Source: Bordetella parapertussis
GTDB taxonomy: Bacteria; Pseudomonadota; Gammaproteobacteria; Burkholderiales; Burkholderiaceae_C
DNA: 15,780 nt
Direction: 5' to 3'
Assembly (NCBI GenBank): GCA_945882755.1
Contig: CAMCWS010000048.1
Span: forward strand, 1-15,780
Under the pieces are notes generated by a model. That model searched no databases, was not told the origin of the DNA, and was given only the letters and a program-made list of their open reading frames with translations. This document shows, in pieces, positions 6,552 to 14,242 of the stretch. Position numbers and translations under genes: made by a program. Every line of letters starts with the position of its first letter. Position 1 is the first letter of the stretch.

Positions 6552-7448
6552 ATGTCCAGCCCACATCTTTCCGCCACCTCCAACAGCGACAAAGCTGAAA
6601 TACTCGCCCGTGCCTTGCCCTATATCCGCAAGTTTCACGGCAAAACCTTGGTCATCAAATACGGTGGCAACGCCATGACCGACCCGCAGCTGCAAGCAGG
6701 CTTTGCCCAAGATGTGGTGCTACTCAAACTGGTGGGCATGAACCCCGTGGTGGTGCATGGCGGTGGTCCGCAAATTGAAAACGCGCTGCAGCGTTTGGGC
6801 AAAAAAGGCGAGTTCGTTCAGGGCATGCGTGTGACCGACGCCGAAACCATGGAAGTGGTGGAGTGGGTGCTGGCAGGTGAGGTGCAGCAAGACATCGTAG
6901 GTTTGATCAACCAAGCCGGTGGCAAGGCGGTGGGCTTAACCGGGCGCGATGGCGGCATGATCCGCGCTCGTCAACTGAAGATGCAAGACGCCACAGACCC
7001 CAGCAAAGAAGTCGATGTGGGGCAGGTGGGCGATATCGTCAGCATCGACCCCGGCGTGGTCAAAGCCTTGCAAGATGACGCCTTCATTCCCGTCATCAGC
7101 CCGATTGGCTTTGGTGAAAGCAATGAAAGCTACAACATCAATGCCGATTTGGTGGCTTCCAAGCTTGCCACGGTGTTAATGGCTGAAAAACTGGTGCTGC
7201 TGACCAACACCGAGGGCGTGTTGGATAAAGCTGGCAAGCTGCTGCGTGATTTGAGCGCTCGCCAAATTGACGCTTTGTTTGCCGACGGCACCTTGAGCGG
7301 CGGCATGTTGCCCAAAATCAGCGGCGCTTTGGACGCCGCCAAAAGTGGGGTGAATTCTGTGCATATCATTGACGGGCGGGTACCCCACGCTTTGTTGCTG
7401 GAAATCTTGACCGATCAAGCTTTTGGTACCCTGATACGTTCGCACTGA
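6552..7448 (+). CDS. argB: N-acetylglutamate kinase
   Basis: Second step of arginine biosynthesis: phosphorylates N-acetyl-L-glutamate with ATP in the cytoplasm. The 298 residues fit the family. Visible are IKYGGNAM (35-42), [14 protein letters not shown] with the substrate-binding glycines, [25 protein letters not shown], and the C-terminal NINADLVAS and GGMLPKI blocks. The segment before the kinase core (about residues 14-30, [17 protein letters not shown]) is the N-terminal helix found in arginine-inhibited forms, so feedback inhibition is likely. The frame is open back to 6321, but that extension is AT-rich and unlike ArgB; the ATG at 6552 gives the normal start. No clear ribosome-binding site is seen. 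slmA follows 17 bases downstream. Confidence 0.95.
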   Translation: MSSPHLSATSNSDKAEILARALPYIRKFHGKTLVIKYGGNAMTDPQLQAGFAQDVVLLKLVGMNPVVVHGGGPQIENALQRLGKKGEFVQGMRVTDAETMEVVEWVLAGEVQQDIVGLINQAGGKAVGLTGRDGGMIRARQLKMQDATDPSKEVDVGQVGDIVSIDPGVVKALQDDAFIPVISPIGFGESNESYNINADLVASKLATVLMAEKLVLLTNTEGVLDKAGKLLRDLSARQIDALFADGTLSGGMLPKISGALDAAKSGVNSVHIIDGRVPHALLLEILTDQAFGTLIRSH

Positions 7449-7465
7449 CTTTCTAGGAGTGTTTG

Positions 7466-8095
7466 ATGGCCACAGCGCAGACCAGCAGTACATCCCCTGA
7501 CGCACAGGCCGCGCCACGCAAGCGACCCAAGCCCGGTGAGCGGCGCATTCAAATTCTGCAAACACTGGCAGCCATGCTCGAGCAGCCGGGTGCCGAGCGC
7601 ATCACCACCGCCGCTTTGGCGGCGCGTTTAGAGGTCTCGGAGGCCGCGCTCTACCGCCATTTCGCCAGCAAGGCGCAAATGTTCGAAGGCCTGATTGAAT
7701 TCATTGAGACCAGTATCTTCAGCTTGCTGAACCAAATCGCCGAAAAAAATGATGCTTCCAGTGTCAAAGCACGCCACATGGTGACGGTGTTGCTGCAGTT
7801 TGCCCAGCGCAACCCTGGCATGGCGCGGGTGATGGTGGGTGACGCCTTGGTGTTTGAAAACGACCGTCTTGAGCAGCGCATGAACCAGTTTTTCGAGCGC
7901 TTTGAGTCCAGCTTGCGCCAAGTGTTGCGCGATCAGGCGCAGGTAACTTCCTCGCTGACACCCACCGTGGACGCCAATGTGCAGTCCTCTGTGCTGGTAT
8001 CTTTTGTGGTGGGACGTTTGCAACGCTTTGCGCGAAGCGGCTACAAACGTTTGCCCACCGAACACCTAGACGCCAGTTTGGCGCTCCTCACATAA
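7466..8095 (+). CDS. slmA: Nucleoid occlusion factor SlmA (TetR family)
   Basis: A TetR-fold DNA-binding protein that, bound at specific chromosomal sites, blocks FtsZ ring assembly over the nucleoid. It has 209 residues. After a basic N-terminal extension (about 17-27) the HTH domain runs to about residue 75, with TTAALAARLEVSEAALYRHF (47-66) and SKAQMFEGLIEFIE, very close to enterobacterial SlmA. The C-terminal helical dimer domain follows, including the RNPGMARVMVGDALVFEN block. The ATG at 7466 is chosen over a TTG at 7463 because AGGAG at 7455-7459 is six bases upstream. Close spacing to argB suggests one transcript. The stop overlaps the convergent UxaA-family gene by eight bases. Confidence 0.9.
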   Translation: MATAQTSSTSPDAQAAPRKRPKPGERRIQILQTLAAMLEQPGAERITTAALAARLEVSEAALYRHFASKAQMFEGLIEFIETSIFSLLNQIAEKNDASSVKARHMVTVLLQFAQRNPGMARVMVGDALVFENDRLEQRMNQFFERFESSLRQVLRDQAQVTSSLTPTVDANVQSSVLVSFVVGRLQRFARSGYKRLPTEHLDASLALLT

Positions 8096-9614
8096 CCGCA
8101 CCCAGCTGCCACGGCACAAACTCGTTTTGCCCATAGCCGTGTTGCTCGCTTTTGCTGGCCTCGCCTGAAGCGCAAGCGATGATGCGCTGAAAAATCTCTT
8201 CGCCCTTGGCTTGCACCGAGCTGCCGCCATCGACCACGTCGCCGCAGTTGATGTCCATGTCATCGGTTTGGCGCTGCCACAACGCGGTGTTGGTGGCGAG
8301 TTTCAGCGACGGCGAGGGCGCACAGCCATAGGCCGAGCCGCGTCCGGTGGTGAAGCAAATCAGGTTGGCGCCGCCCGCCACTTGGCCGGTGGCGCTGACC
8401 GGGTCGTAGCCCGGTGTGTCCATGTACACAAACCCATGCGCCGTGACTTTCTCGGCGTACTCGTACACCGCTTGCAAATTGCTGGTGCCGCCTTTGGCCA
8501 CTGCGCCGAGGGACTTCTCAAGAATAGTGGTCAGCCCCCCCGCTTTGTTGCCGGGCGAGGGGTTGTTGTTCATCTCGCCTTGGTGCATGGCGGTGTAGTG
8601 CTCCCACCAGCGGATGCGCTCAACCAACTTCTCGCCCACTTCGCGTCGTACCGCACGGCGTGTTAGCAGGTGTTCGGCGCCGTAAATTTCGGGCGTTTCG
8701 CTCAGGATGGCAGTGCCGCCATGTGCCACCAACATATCCACCGCCGCGCCCAAGGCCGGGTTGGCGCTGATCCCCGAATAACCGTCCGAGCCGCCGCACT
8801 GCAAGCCGACGGTGATGTGGGCCACGCTGCATGGCACACGCTGAGATTGGTTCACCGTGGGCAACATGGCCTTGACCAGTTCGATGCCCTTGGCCACCGT
8901 CAAGCGGGTGCCGCCGCTGTCTTGGATGTTGAAGGTTTGCAGCGTGCTGCCCTCTTGCAAACCGCTGTGCGCCATCCACGATTTAAGTTGATTGGCCTCG
9001 CAGCCCAAGCCGATGGCCAGCACACCGGCAAAGTTGGGGTGCGTGGCGTAGCCCGCCATGGTGCGCTCGAGCACCTGCATCCCCAAGCCCTCGGTGTCCA
9101 TGCCGCAACCCAGGCCGTGGGTCAGAGCGACCACGCCATCAAGGTTGGGGAAGTCGGCCAAGGCCGCTGGGTGGATGGTTTTGGAGAAATGGTCGGCAAT
9201 GGCGCGCGCGACAGTTGCCGAGCAGTTCACGCTGGAGAGGATGCCAATGTAGTTGCGCGTGGCCACGCGGCCGTCAGGGCGCACATAGCCCATGAACTCG
9301 GCGTGTAGCTTGGGGGCCTCGGGTTTGACGTCGGCGCAAAACGCGTAGTCGCGTGCAAAGTCGCCTTTGTTGGGGCCCATGTCGAGGTTGTGGGTGTGCA
9401 CATGCTCGCCAGCGGCGATGTCTTTGGACGCAAAGCCAATGATTTGGTTGTAGCGGCGCACTGGTGCGCCGCCCTCAATGGCGCGGGTGGCCACCTTGTG
9501 CCCTGGTGGGATCAGGCCACGCACCGCGACGCCCTCCACCGTCGCACCGGAGAGCAGTTGTTGGCGGCTGATGACCACGTCATCGGCGGGGTGGAGGCGA
9601 ATGCAATTGTTCAT
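8088..9614 (-). CDS. UxaA family dehydratase (altronate/galactarate dehydratase-like; candidate sugar-acid dehydratase)
   Basis: An iron-dependent dehydratase converting an aldonic or aldaric acid to its 2-keto-3-deoxy form. The 508 residues are normal for full-length UxaA/GarD proteins. The N-terminal SAF domain (about 1-85) includes IPPGHKVA (35-42) and GEHVHTHNL (69-77) with candidate metal-binding His. The main domain follows, with RVATRNYIGILSSVNCSATV, ALTHGLGCGMDTEG (163-176), AIGLGCEANQ (200-209), LQCGGSDGYSG, and a late INCGDVVDG; these conserved Cys blocks are typical of the family. It is the last gene of a TRAP operon, 13 bases after the large permease gene. Neighbouring dehydrogenase and FAH genes argue for a fuconate-, galactonate- or arabinonate-type substrate rather than altronate. 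Members of this family are reported in bacterial non-phosphorylating L-fucose, L-galactose and D-arabinose pathways. Confidence 0.85.
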   Translation of the reverse strand: MNNCIRLHPADDVVISRQQLLSGATVEGVAVRGLIPPGHKVATRAIEGGAPVRRYNQIIGFASKDIAAGEHVHTHNLDMGPNKGDFARDYAFCADVKPEAPKLHAEFMGYVRPDGRVATRNYIGILSSVNCSATVARAIADHFSKTIHPAALADFPNLDGVVALTHGLGCGMDTEGLGMQVLERTMAGYATHPNFAGVLAIGLGCEANQLKSWMAHSGLQEGSTLQTFNIQDSGGTRLTVAKGIELVKAMLPTVNQSQRVPCSVAHITVGLQCGGSDGYSGISANPALGAAVDMLVAHGGTAILSETPEIYGAEHLLTRRAVRREVGEKLVERIRWWEHYTAMHQGEMNNNPSPGNKAGGLTTILEKSLGAVAKGGTSNLQAVYEYAEKVTAHGFVYMDTPGYDPVSATGQVAGGANLICFTTGRGSAYGCAPSPSLKLATNTALWQRQTDDMDINCGDVVDGGSSVQAKGEEIFQRIIACASGEASKSEQHGYGQNEFVPWQLGAVM

Positions 9615-9627
9615 AAAAAAACCAAAA

Positions 9628-11025
9628 TCAAGTAGCCATTAAGCGGGGCAACCACAGGGCAATGCTGGGCACATAGGTGATCAAGACCAAACTGCCAAGC
9701 AAAGGAATCAACCAAGGCAAGATGGCCATGGTGGTGCGCTCAACGCTCAAATTGGCCACACGTGCCAGCACAAACAACACCATGCCCATGGGTGGGTGCA
9801 ACAAACCGATCATCAGGTTCAAAACCATGATCAGACCAAAGTGAACCAAATCAATGCCCAGTTGCTGGCAAATCGGGATCAAGATGGGGACCAAAATCGT
9901 GATGGCGGCAGTAGGTTCCAAAAAGCAGCCCACAAACAACATGAGCAAATTGGCCAGCAACAAAAATTGCCAAGGCTGGTCGGTCACGCCCAATACCCAT
10001 TGACCGATAGCTGCAGTCACGCCCGTGGCGGTCAGCAGCCAACCAAAAATACTGGCAGCGGCCACGATGAAGAGCACCGTGGCGGTGGTCTCAACTGTGT
10101 CCAAGCAAATCTTGACAAACAGCTTGAAATTCAGGGTGCGGTACCACAGAAAGCCCAAAATCAGGGCCCAGACACAGGCGGCAATCGCACCTTCAGTAGG
10201 TGTAAAAACACCGGTGGTCATGCCGCCTATCAAGAGCACAGGCGTCATGATGGGCAATACGGCTTGAAAGTTGAAAACCTTGTCAGCCACAAACAGCAGC
10301 ACCAAACCCACCAGCACCGTCAATTGCGCATGGGTACCCACTTCGGTGACCAGCAACCAAATCACCAGCGGCCACGCAATCACCACCAAGGTTTCAAGCA
10401 ATGCTTTGAGGAGCTTGGGCCACTCCAATTTGACATCGCCGCCCCAACCATTTTTATGGGCGAAGTAAGCCACGGTGAGCATCATCAGCAAGGCCATGAA
10501 AACGCCAGGCACAATGCCAGCCAAAAACAGCGAGCCCACCGACACATTGGCCATCATGCCGTAGATCACAAAGGGCAAGCTGGGCGGAATGATGGGCCCC
10601 AAGGTGGCAGATGCGGCAGTCACGCCGACAGCAAACTCGGGGTCATAACCGTGGTCGGTCATGGCTTTCACCTCGATGGTGCCCAAACCTGCCGCGTCCG
10701 CGATGGCGGTGCCACTCATACCTGCAAACACCACCGACCCCACCACATTCACATGGCCCAAGCCGCCTTTCAACCAACCCACCAGCGCCAAAGCGTAGCT
10801 GTAAATGCGGTGGGTGATGCCAGCGGTGTTCATGAGGTTGCCAGCCAAGATGAAAAAAGGCACGGCCAGCAAAGGAAAGCTGTCAATGCCCGAGACCATG
10901 CGGTGCACCACCACAAAAGGCGGCGAGCTGGGTACGAACAGCAGGTAAATGAGAGAGGCAGCCGCCATGGCCATGGCCACTGGCAAGCCGCCGCTCAACA
11001 AAAACAGAAAAATGATTTTTAACAT
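9628..11025 (-). CDS. TRAP transporter large membrane subunit (DctM family)
   Basis: Ion-driven transport channel of a tripartite ATP-independent periplasmic transporter in the inner membrane. The 465 residues are almost all hydrophobic, with about 12 membrane segments. Family signatures are near the N-terminus: SFPLLAVPFFILAGNLMNTA (49-68), the GHVNVVGSVVFAGMSGTAIADAAGLGT region (about 88-116) and a following IEVKAM. Midway there is FTPTEGAIAACVWALILG, and towards the end FLEPTAAITILVPILIP and LLHPPMGMVLFV. It lies 15 bases after the small subunit gene and 13 bases before the UxaA-family gene, as part of a four-gene operon. It is somewhat longer than the common 425-430 residues. Substrate specificity comes from the binding protein. 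Confidence 0.93.
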   Translation of the reverse strand: MLKIIFLFLLSGGLPVAMAMAAASLIYLLFVPSSPPFVVVHRMVSGIDSFPLLAVPFFILAGNLMNTAGITHRIYSYALALVGWLKGGLGHVNVVGSVVFAGMSGTAIADAAGLGTIEVKAMTDHGYDPEFAVGVTAASATLGPIIPPSLPFVIYGMMANVSVGSLFLAGIVPGVFMALLMMLTVAYFAHKNGWGGDVKLEWPKLLKALLETLVVIAWPLVIWLLVTEVGTHAQLTVLVGLVLLFVADKVFNFQAVLPIMTPVLLIGGMTTGVFTPTEGAIAACVWALILGFLWYRTLNFKLFVKICLDTVETTATVLFIVAAASIFGWLLTATGVTAAIGQWVLGVTDQPWQFLLLANLLMLFVGCFLEPTAAITILVPILIPICQQLGIDLVHFGLIMVLNLMIGLLHPPMGMVLFVLARVANLSVERTTMAILPWLIPLLGSLVLITYVPSIALWLPRLMAT

Positions 11026-11040
11026 GCAGACCTTAAAGGC

Positions 11041-11580
11041 TTAGAGGTTGTTGGTGCGCTCAAGCACGCTAAAGCCTTGTTGCAAATGACGCCACATGAC
11101 CCACAGGCTGCGCCACGTCATCAATACAAACGCCAGCAACACCACGCCGTAGACGATGTTCATGGGCAGGTTGACGATGGTCATTTGGTAGTTGCCCATT
11201 TTTTGCATCAGCAACCACGTGAGGTAGCTGGCCATGGCCAAAAACGCCACCCGCAACACATCGGTCAGCAAAGACACGCTGCGCGACAAACCTTGGGGCA
11301 TGAAGCGGTAGAAAAAATCCACTTGAATATGGTTGTTTTTGGCGACACCTATGACCGCACCTAAAAACACAGTGGCAATCAGCAGGTAGCGGGCAATTTC
11401 TTCCGTCCAAGCAGCGGAATCGTTGAACACATAGCGGGTGATGAATTGGTAGAGCACCGTCAAGCCCAGCGCCCAGAAAAACAGCAAGGCCAGCCATGCT
11501 TCGGCGATGGTGTCTGAGAGGTCAACGGTAGCGTCCGCATCGCCAAAAGAAGCGGCCAGTTGATCGAGGTCCGCGCTCAT
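11041..11580 (-). CDS. TRAP transporter small membrane subunit (DctQ family)
   Basis: Small integral membrane component that supports the DctM-type subunit. It has 179 residues with four predicted membrane helices, at about 27-47, 65-81, 105-123 and 138-156. Between the first two is the family motif RYVFNDSAAWTEEIARY, in which the W-x-E-E core is typical of DctQ. A polar N-terminal stretch of about 22 residues precedes helix 1. The start ATG overlaps the stop of the binding-protein gene by four bases, so translation is coupled. The family assignment is clear from motif, length and position. Confidence 0.92.
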   Translation of the reverse strand: MSADLDQLAASFGDADATVDLSDTIAEAWLALLFFWALGLTVLYQFITRYVFNDSAAWTEEIARYLLIATVFLGAVIGVAKNNHIQVDFFYRFMPQGLSRSVSLLTDVLRVAFLAMASYLTWLLMQKMGNYQMTIVNLPMNIVYGVVLLAFVLMTWRSLWVMWRHLQQGFSVLERTNNL

Positions 11581-12560
11581 TTGGCAGCTTGTACCCGGTC
11601 ATAGTCTGCGCGTGACAGACCCAAGCTTTCCACCGGCTTGTTTTTCAGGACCGTGTCTTGAAAGCTTTTGCGGTTGACTTCCACCACTTTCAAGCCTTTT
11701 TTCTTGAAGATGTCGATCAACTCGGCTTCGCGTTTCTTCACTTTCGCTGTGGCGCGAGCTGCGGCCTCTTGCATCACCTCGGTGAACATTTTTTGCTCGG
11801 CGAGGTTGAGTGTGCTCCACACATGGGGTGCGACCATGGTGACCAAGCCGTCCACGATATGCCCCGTCAGCATGATGGCTTTTTGTACTTCGAAGAACTT
11901 TTTGGCTTCGATGGTGGTCAGTGGGTTTTCTTGGGCATCTACGGTGCCATTTTGCAGGGCCAAATACACCTCGGCAAACGCGATAGGCGTGGGGTTGGCA
12001 CCGCAGGCTTGCCAAGTGGCGGTGTAAGCGGGAGCGTCGGGTACGCGGATTTTCAAACCCTTGATGTCAGCGCATTGGCTAAAGGTTTTTTGTGCGGTGG
12101 TGTGACGTGCGCCGTAATAGGTGTAAGCCGTGACTTGAATACCGCTTTTGTTGCGAAATTCGTTCACCATTTCTTGAAACAAGCTGCTTTTGGAATACGC
12201 CAACAGGTGGTCGCCGTCGCGAAAAATGAAAGGGTAGTAAGCGATACCAAAGCGGGGGTAGCTGCGAGCCGCAAACGAGGGGCCGCCAATCACGATATCC
12301 ACCGACCCCAAAGTCAGGCCTTGGTTTAAGTCGGTTTCTTTGCCCAAGCTAGAAGCAGGAAACACTTGAATATCAAATTTACCCTTGCTGCGTTTTTTGA
12401 TTTCTTCAGCCGCCCAAACCGACTCGGTGTGGTAGGGCTCGGAAGATTCATACACATGGGCCCATTTGAGTTTTTGCTGAGCCAAAGCGACAGACGGTAA
12501 AGCCATAACAACCGCCAAAAACAAGCCCAACGCAGGGCGATGAACAGACAGGAAACGCAT
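11577..12560 (-). CDS. TRAP transporter periplasmic substrate-binding protein (DctP family)
   Basis: Captures a small organic acid in the periplasm and delivers it to the TRAP membrane subunits. It has 327 residues, with a signal peptide of about 27 (hydrophobic LGLFLAVVMALPSVALA, likely cleavage after ALA). The mature protein has DctP-family features: KLKWAHVYESSEPYH (30-44), FPASSLGKETDLNQGLTLGSVD region (67-88), GARHTTAQ (150-157), and GLKIRVPDAPAYTATWQACG (168-187) with Arg172 at the conserved position that binds the substrate carboxylate, then PIAFAEVYLALQNGTVDAQE (192-211). An acidic substrate is therefore expected, and the linked dehydratase suggests a sugar acid. It is the first gene of the minus-strand operon. 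The exact ligand cannot be read from sequence. Confidence 0.93.
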   Translation of the reverse strand: MRFLSVHRPALGLFLAVVMALPSVALAQQKLKWAHVYESSEPYHTESVWAAEEIKKRSKGKFDIQVFPASSLGKETDLNQGLTLGSVDIVIGGPSFAARSYPRFGIAYYPFIFRDGDHLLAYSKSSLFQEMVNEFRNKSGIQVTAYTYYGARHTTAQKTFSQCADIKGLKIRVPDAPAYTATWQACGANPTPIAFAEVYLALQNGTVDAQENPLTTIEAKKFFEVQKAIMLTGHIVDGLVTMVAPHVWSTLNLAEQKMFTEVMQEAAARATAKVKKREAELIDIFKKKGLKVVEVNRKSFQDTVLKNKPVESLGLSRADYDRVQAAK

Positions 12561-12713
12561 GGTGCAAAGCTTTCAGGGAAAGGGGAATACTTCCATGCAC
12601 CATACCGCTGCGTCAAGCCGGTATTCATCCGCATAAACCCGTAGCCAAAGGCTTCGCTGCGAAGGCCTATCATCAACGTTTGCGCTATGGGCTTTAAAAA
12701 TTCAGGAAAACAG
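12561..12713. promoter_or_regulatory. Divergent control region of the sugar-acid locus
   Basis: This 153-base gap must hold the promoters of both the TRAP-dehydratase operon (minus) and the dehydrogenase-hydrolase operon (plus). It contains the inverted repeat ATACCG / CGGTAT (12602-12607 and 12619-12624, 11-base spacer) and a near-perfect inverted repeat AGGCTTCG / CGAAGGCCT (12649-12668, one bulged G). A TTGACG -35-like string is present on the minus strand inside the first repeat's spacer (complement of 12611-12616), without a clear -10 at standard spacing. No regulator gene is adjacent. The operator role is inferred from position. Confidence 0.45.
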
Positions 12714-13448
12714 ATGCGATTACAGGGCAAGCACATACTCATCACCGCGGCCGGCCAAGGCATTGGCAAGGCCACGGTGTTGGCCATGGTGGCCGAAGGT
12801 GCAACCGTCTGGGCGACCGATGTCAATCCCGTTTTGCTAGAAGCTTTCAAGGGCATGGAACATATTCATACCGCCGTGCTGGACGTCATGGACAAAGCCG
12901 CTATCCAAGCGCAAGTGGCAGCCATGGACCGTATTGATGGGCTGTTTAACTGCGCTGGCTACGTGCACAGCGGCACCGCTTTGACGGCCACCGACGACGA
13001 CTGGAACATGGCGTTCAACCTGAATGCGCGCTCGCAGTTTTGGGCGATTCAAGCTGCCTTGCCCAAGATGATTGCGCAAGGCGGGGGCAGCATCATCAAT
13101 ATGTCAAGCGTGGCTTCTAGTATCAAAGGCTTGCCCAACCGCTTTGTGTATGGTGCCAGCAAAGCGGCCGTCATTGGCCTGACCAAAGCGGTGGCGGCAG
13201 ACCATGTACGTCAAGGTATTCGTTGCAATGCGATTTGCCCCGGTACCGTCGACACCCCTTCGCTGCAAGACCGCATCAACAGCCAAGCCGATCCGGTGCA
13301 AGCCCGTAAAGACTTTATCGCTCGCCAACCCATGGGCCGCTTGGCGCAGGCTCACGAAATCGCGCCCATCGTGGTGTTTTTGGCCAGTGACGAATCGCAA
13401 TTCACTACCGGTCAAGCCTACTCGGTTGACGGCGGCATGACCATTTGA
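12714..13448 (+). CDS. Short-chain dehydrogenase, candidate 2-keto-3-deoxy-L-fuconate 4-dehydrogenase
   Basis: NAD-dependent SDR of 244 residues. The ATG at 12714 is preferred to one at 12687 because AGGA at 12704-12707 lies six bases before it. Visible are the cofactor motif ITAAGQGIGKA (10-20), Asp36 after the second strand (favouring NAD over NADP), NCAGYVHSG (79-87), INMSSVASS (128-136), the catalytic YGASK (Tyr146, Lys150) and CPGTVDTPSLQDRI (175-188). The last block and the GRLAQAHEIAPIVVFLASDE region resemble DHRS6/BDH2-type SDRs, a group that includes bacterial 2-keto-3-deoxy-L-fuconate dehydrogenase. With the UxaA-family enzyme and FAH hydrolase beside it, C4 oxidation of a 2-keto-3-deoxy sugar acid is the best guess; the substrate is inferred. 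Confidence 0.82.
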   Translation: MRLQGKHILITAAGQGIGKATVLAMVAEGATVWATDVNPVLLEAFKGMEHIHTAVLDVMDKAAIQAQVAAMDRIDGLFNCAGYVHSGTALTATDDDWNMAFNLNARSQFWAIQAALPKMIAQGGGSIINMSSVASSIKGLPNRFVYGASKAAVIGLTKAVAADHVRQGIRCNAICPGTVDTPSLQDRINSQADPVQARKDFIARQPMGRLAQAHEIAPIVVFLASDESQFTTGQAYSVDGGMTI

Positions 13449-13465
13449 TCTTCAAAGGAATACAG

Positions 13466-14224
13466 ATGAATCAACTCGATATGCAAGGCCGTCATGCGGT
13501 GGTGACGGGCGGCGCAAGTGGCTTGGGTTTTGCCATGGTGGAGCGCTTGCTGCGTTCTGGCGCACAGGTCACGGTGTGGGACTATGACGCAGCTGGCATG
13601 GCCAAGGCCGAAGCCGAGTTCAAACAAGCCGTGCCTGGCGCGGTGGTGCATAGTGTGAAAGTGGATTTGACCCAGCACGCTGAAGTGGTGGCGGCGGTCA
13701 AGCAAAGCATTGGGTTTGCGCCTGTGGATGCCTTGGTCAACAGCGCTGGTATTTCTGGCCCGAACATGAAATCATGGGACTACCCACTGGCCGATTGGCA
13801 CAAGGTGTTTGATATCAACGTCAACGGCTTGTACTACTGCTGCCGCGAACTGGCACCGCACATGAAAGCGCGTAACTATGGGCGCATTGTGAACATCGCT
13901 TCAGTGGCGGGCAAAGACGGCAACCCCAATGCCAGCGCCTACAGTGCCAGTAAAGCCGCTGTCATTGCGTTGACCAAATCGCTGGGCAAAGAACTGGCTG
14001 ATACGGGTGTGCGTGTTAACTGCGTCACCCCCGCAGCGGTCAAAACCCCCATCTTTGACCAACTCACGCCTGAGCACATACAGTTCATGTTGAACAAAAT
14101 ACCCATGGGCCGCTTTGGCACCCCCGATGAAATTGCCGCCATGGTGGCTTGGTTGTGTACCGAAGATTGTTCGTTCTCGACTGGCGCGGTGTTCGATTTG
14201 TCGGGTGGTCGGTCCACCTATTGA
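13466..14224 (+). CDS. Short-chain dehydrogenase/reductase, possible sugar 1-dehydrogenase
   Basis: A second SDR, of 252 residues and only distantly like its neighbour. The start at 13466 has AAAGGA (13454-13459) six bases upstream; an earlier TTG in frame has no such site. Motifs are VTGGASGLGFAM (13-24), Asp39 for NAD binding, NSAGISGP (92-99), IVNIASVAGK (141-150) with Ser146, YSASK (Tyr159, Lys163) and a C-terminal STGAVFDLSGGRSTY. In oxidative deoxysugar pathways one SDR oxidises the sugar at C1, for example L-fucose to the lactone, so this gene is a candidate for that first step. General 3-oxoacyl-reductase-like annotations would also match, and the substrate is unproven. It lies 17 bases after the first SDR gene and 18 bases before the hydrolase gene. 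Confidence 0.75.
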   Translation: MNQLDMQGRHAVVTGGASGLGFAMVERLLRSGAQVTVWDYDAAGMAKAEAEFKQAVPGAVVHSVKVDLTQHAEVVAAVKQSIGFAPVDALVNSAGISGPNMKSWDYPLADWHKVFDINVNGLYYCCRELAPHMKARNYGRIVNIASVAGKDGNPNASAYSASKAAVIALTKSLGKELADTGVRVNCVTPAAVKTPIFDQLTPEHIQFMLNKIPMGRFGTPDEIAAMVAWLCTEDCSFSTGAVFDLSGGRSTY

Positions 14225-14242
14225 TTTTTTACAGGAGCAAAA

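Noticed and set aside
8670..9308. Plus-strand open frame of 212 codons inside the UxaA-family gene
   Set aside because: It is antisense to a strongly supported coding region, His/Ala/Gly-rich, and without family features.
9796..11022. Long plus-strand open frame of 408 codons opposite the TRAP large subunit gene
   Set aside because: It is Gln/His-rich low-complexity sequence with no recognisable domain and lies entirely antisense to a well-supported DctM-family gene; its composition is the expected mirror of that gene's codon use.
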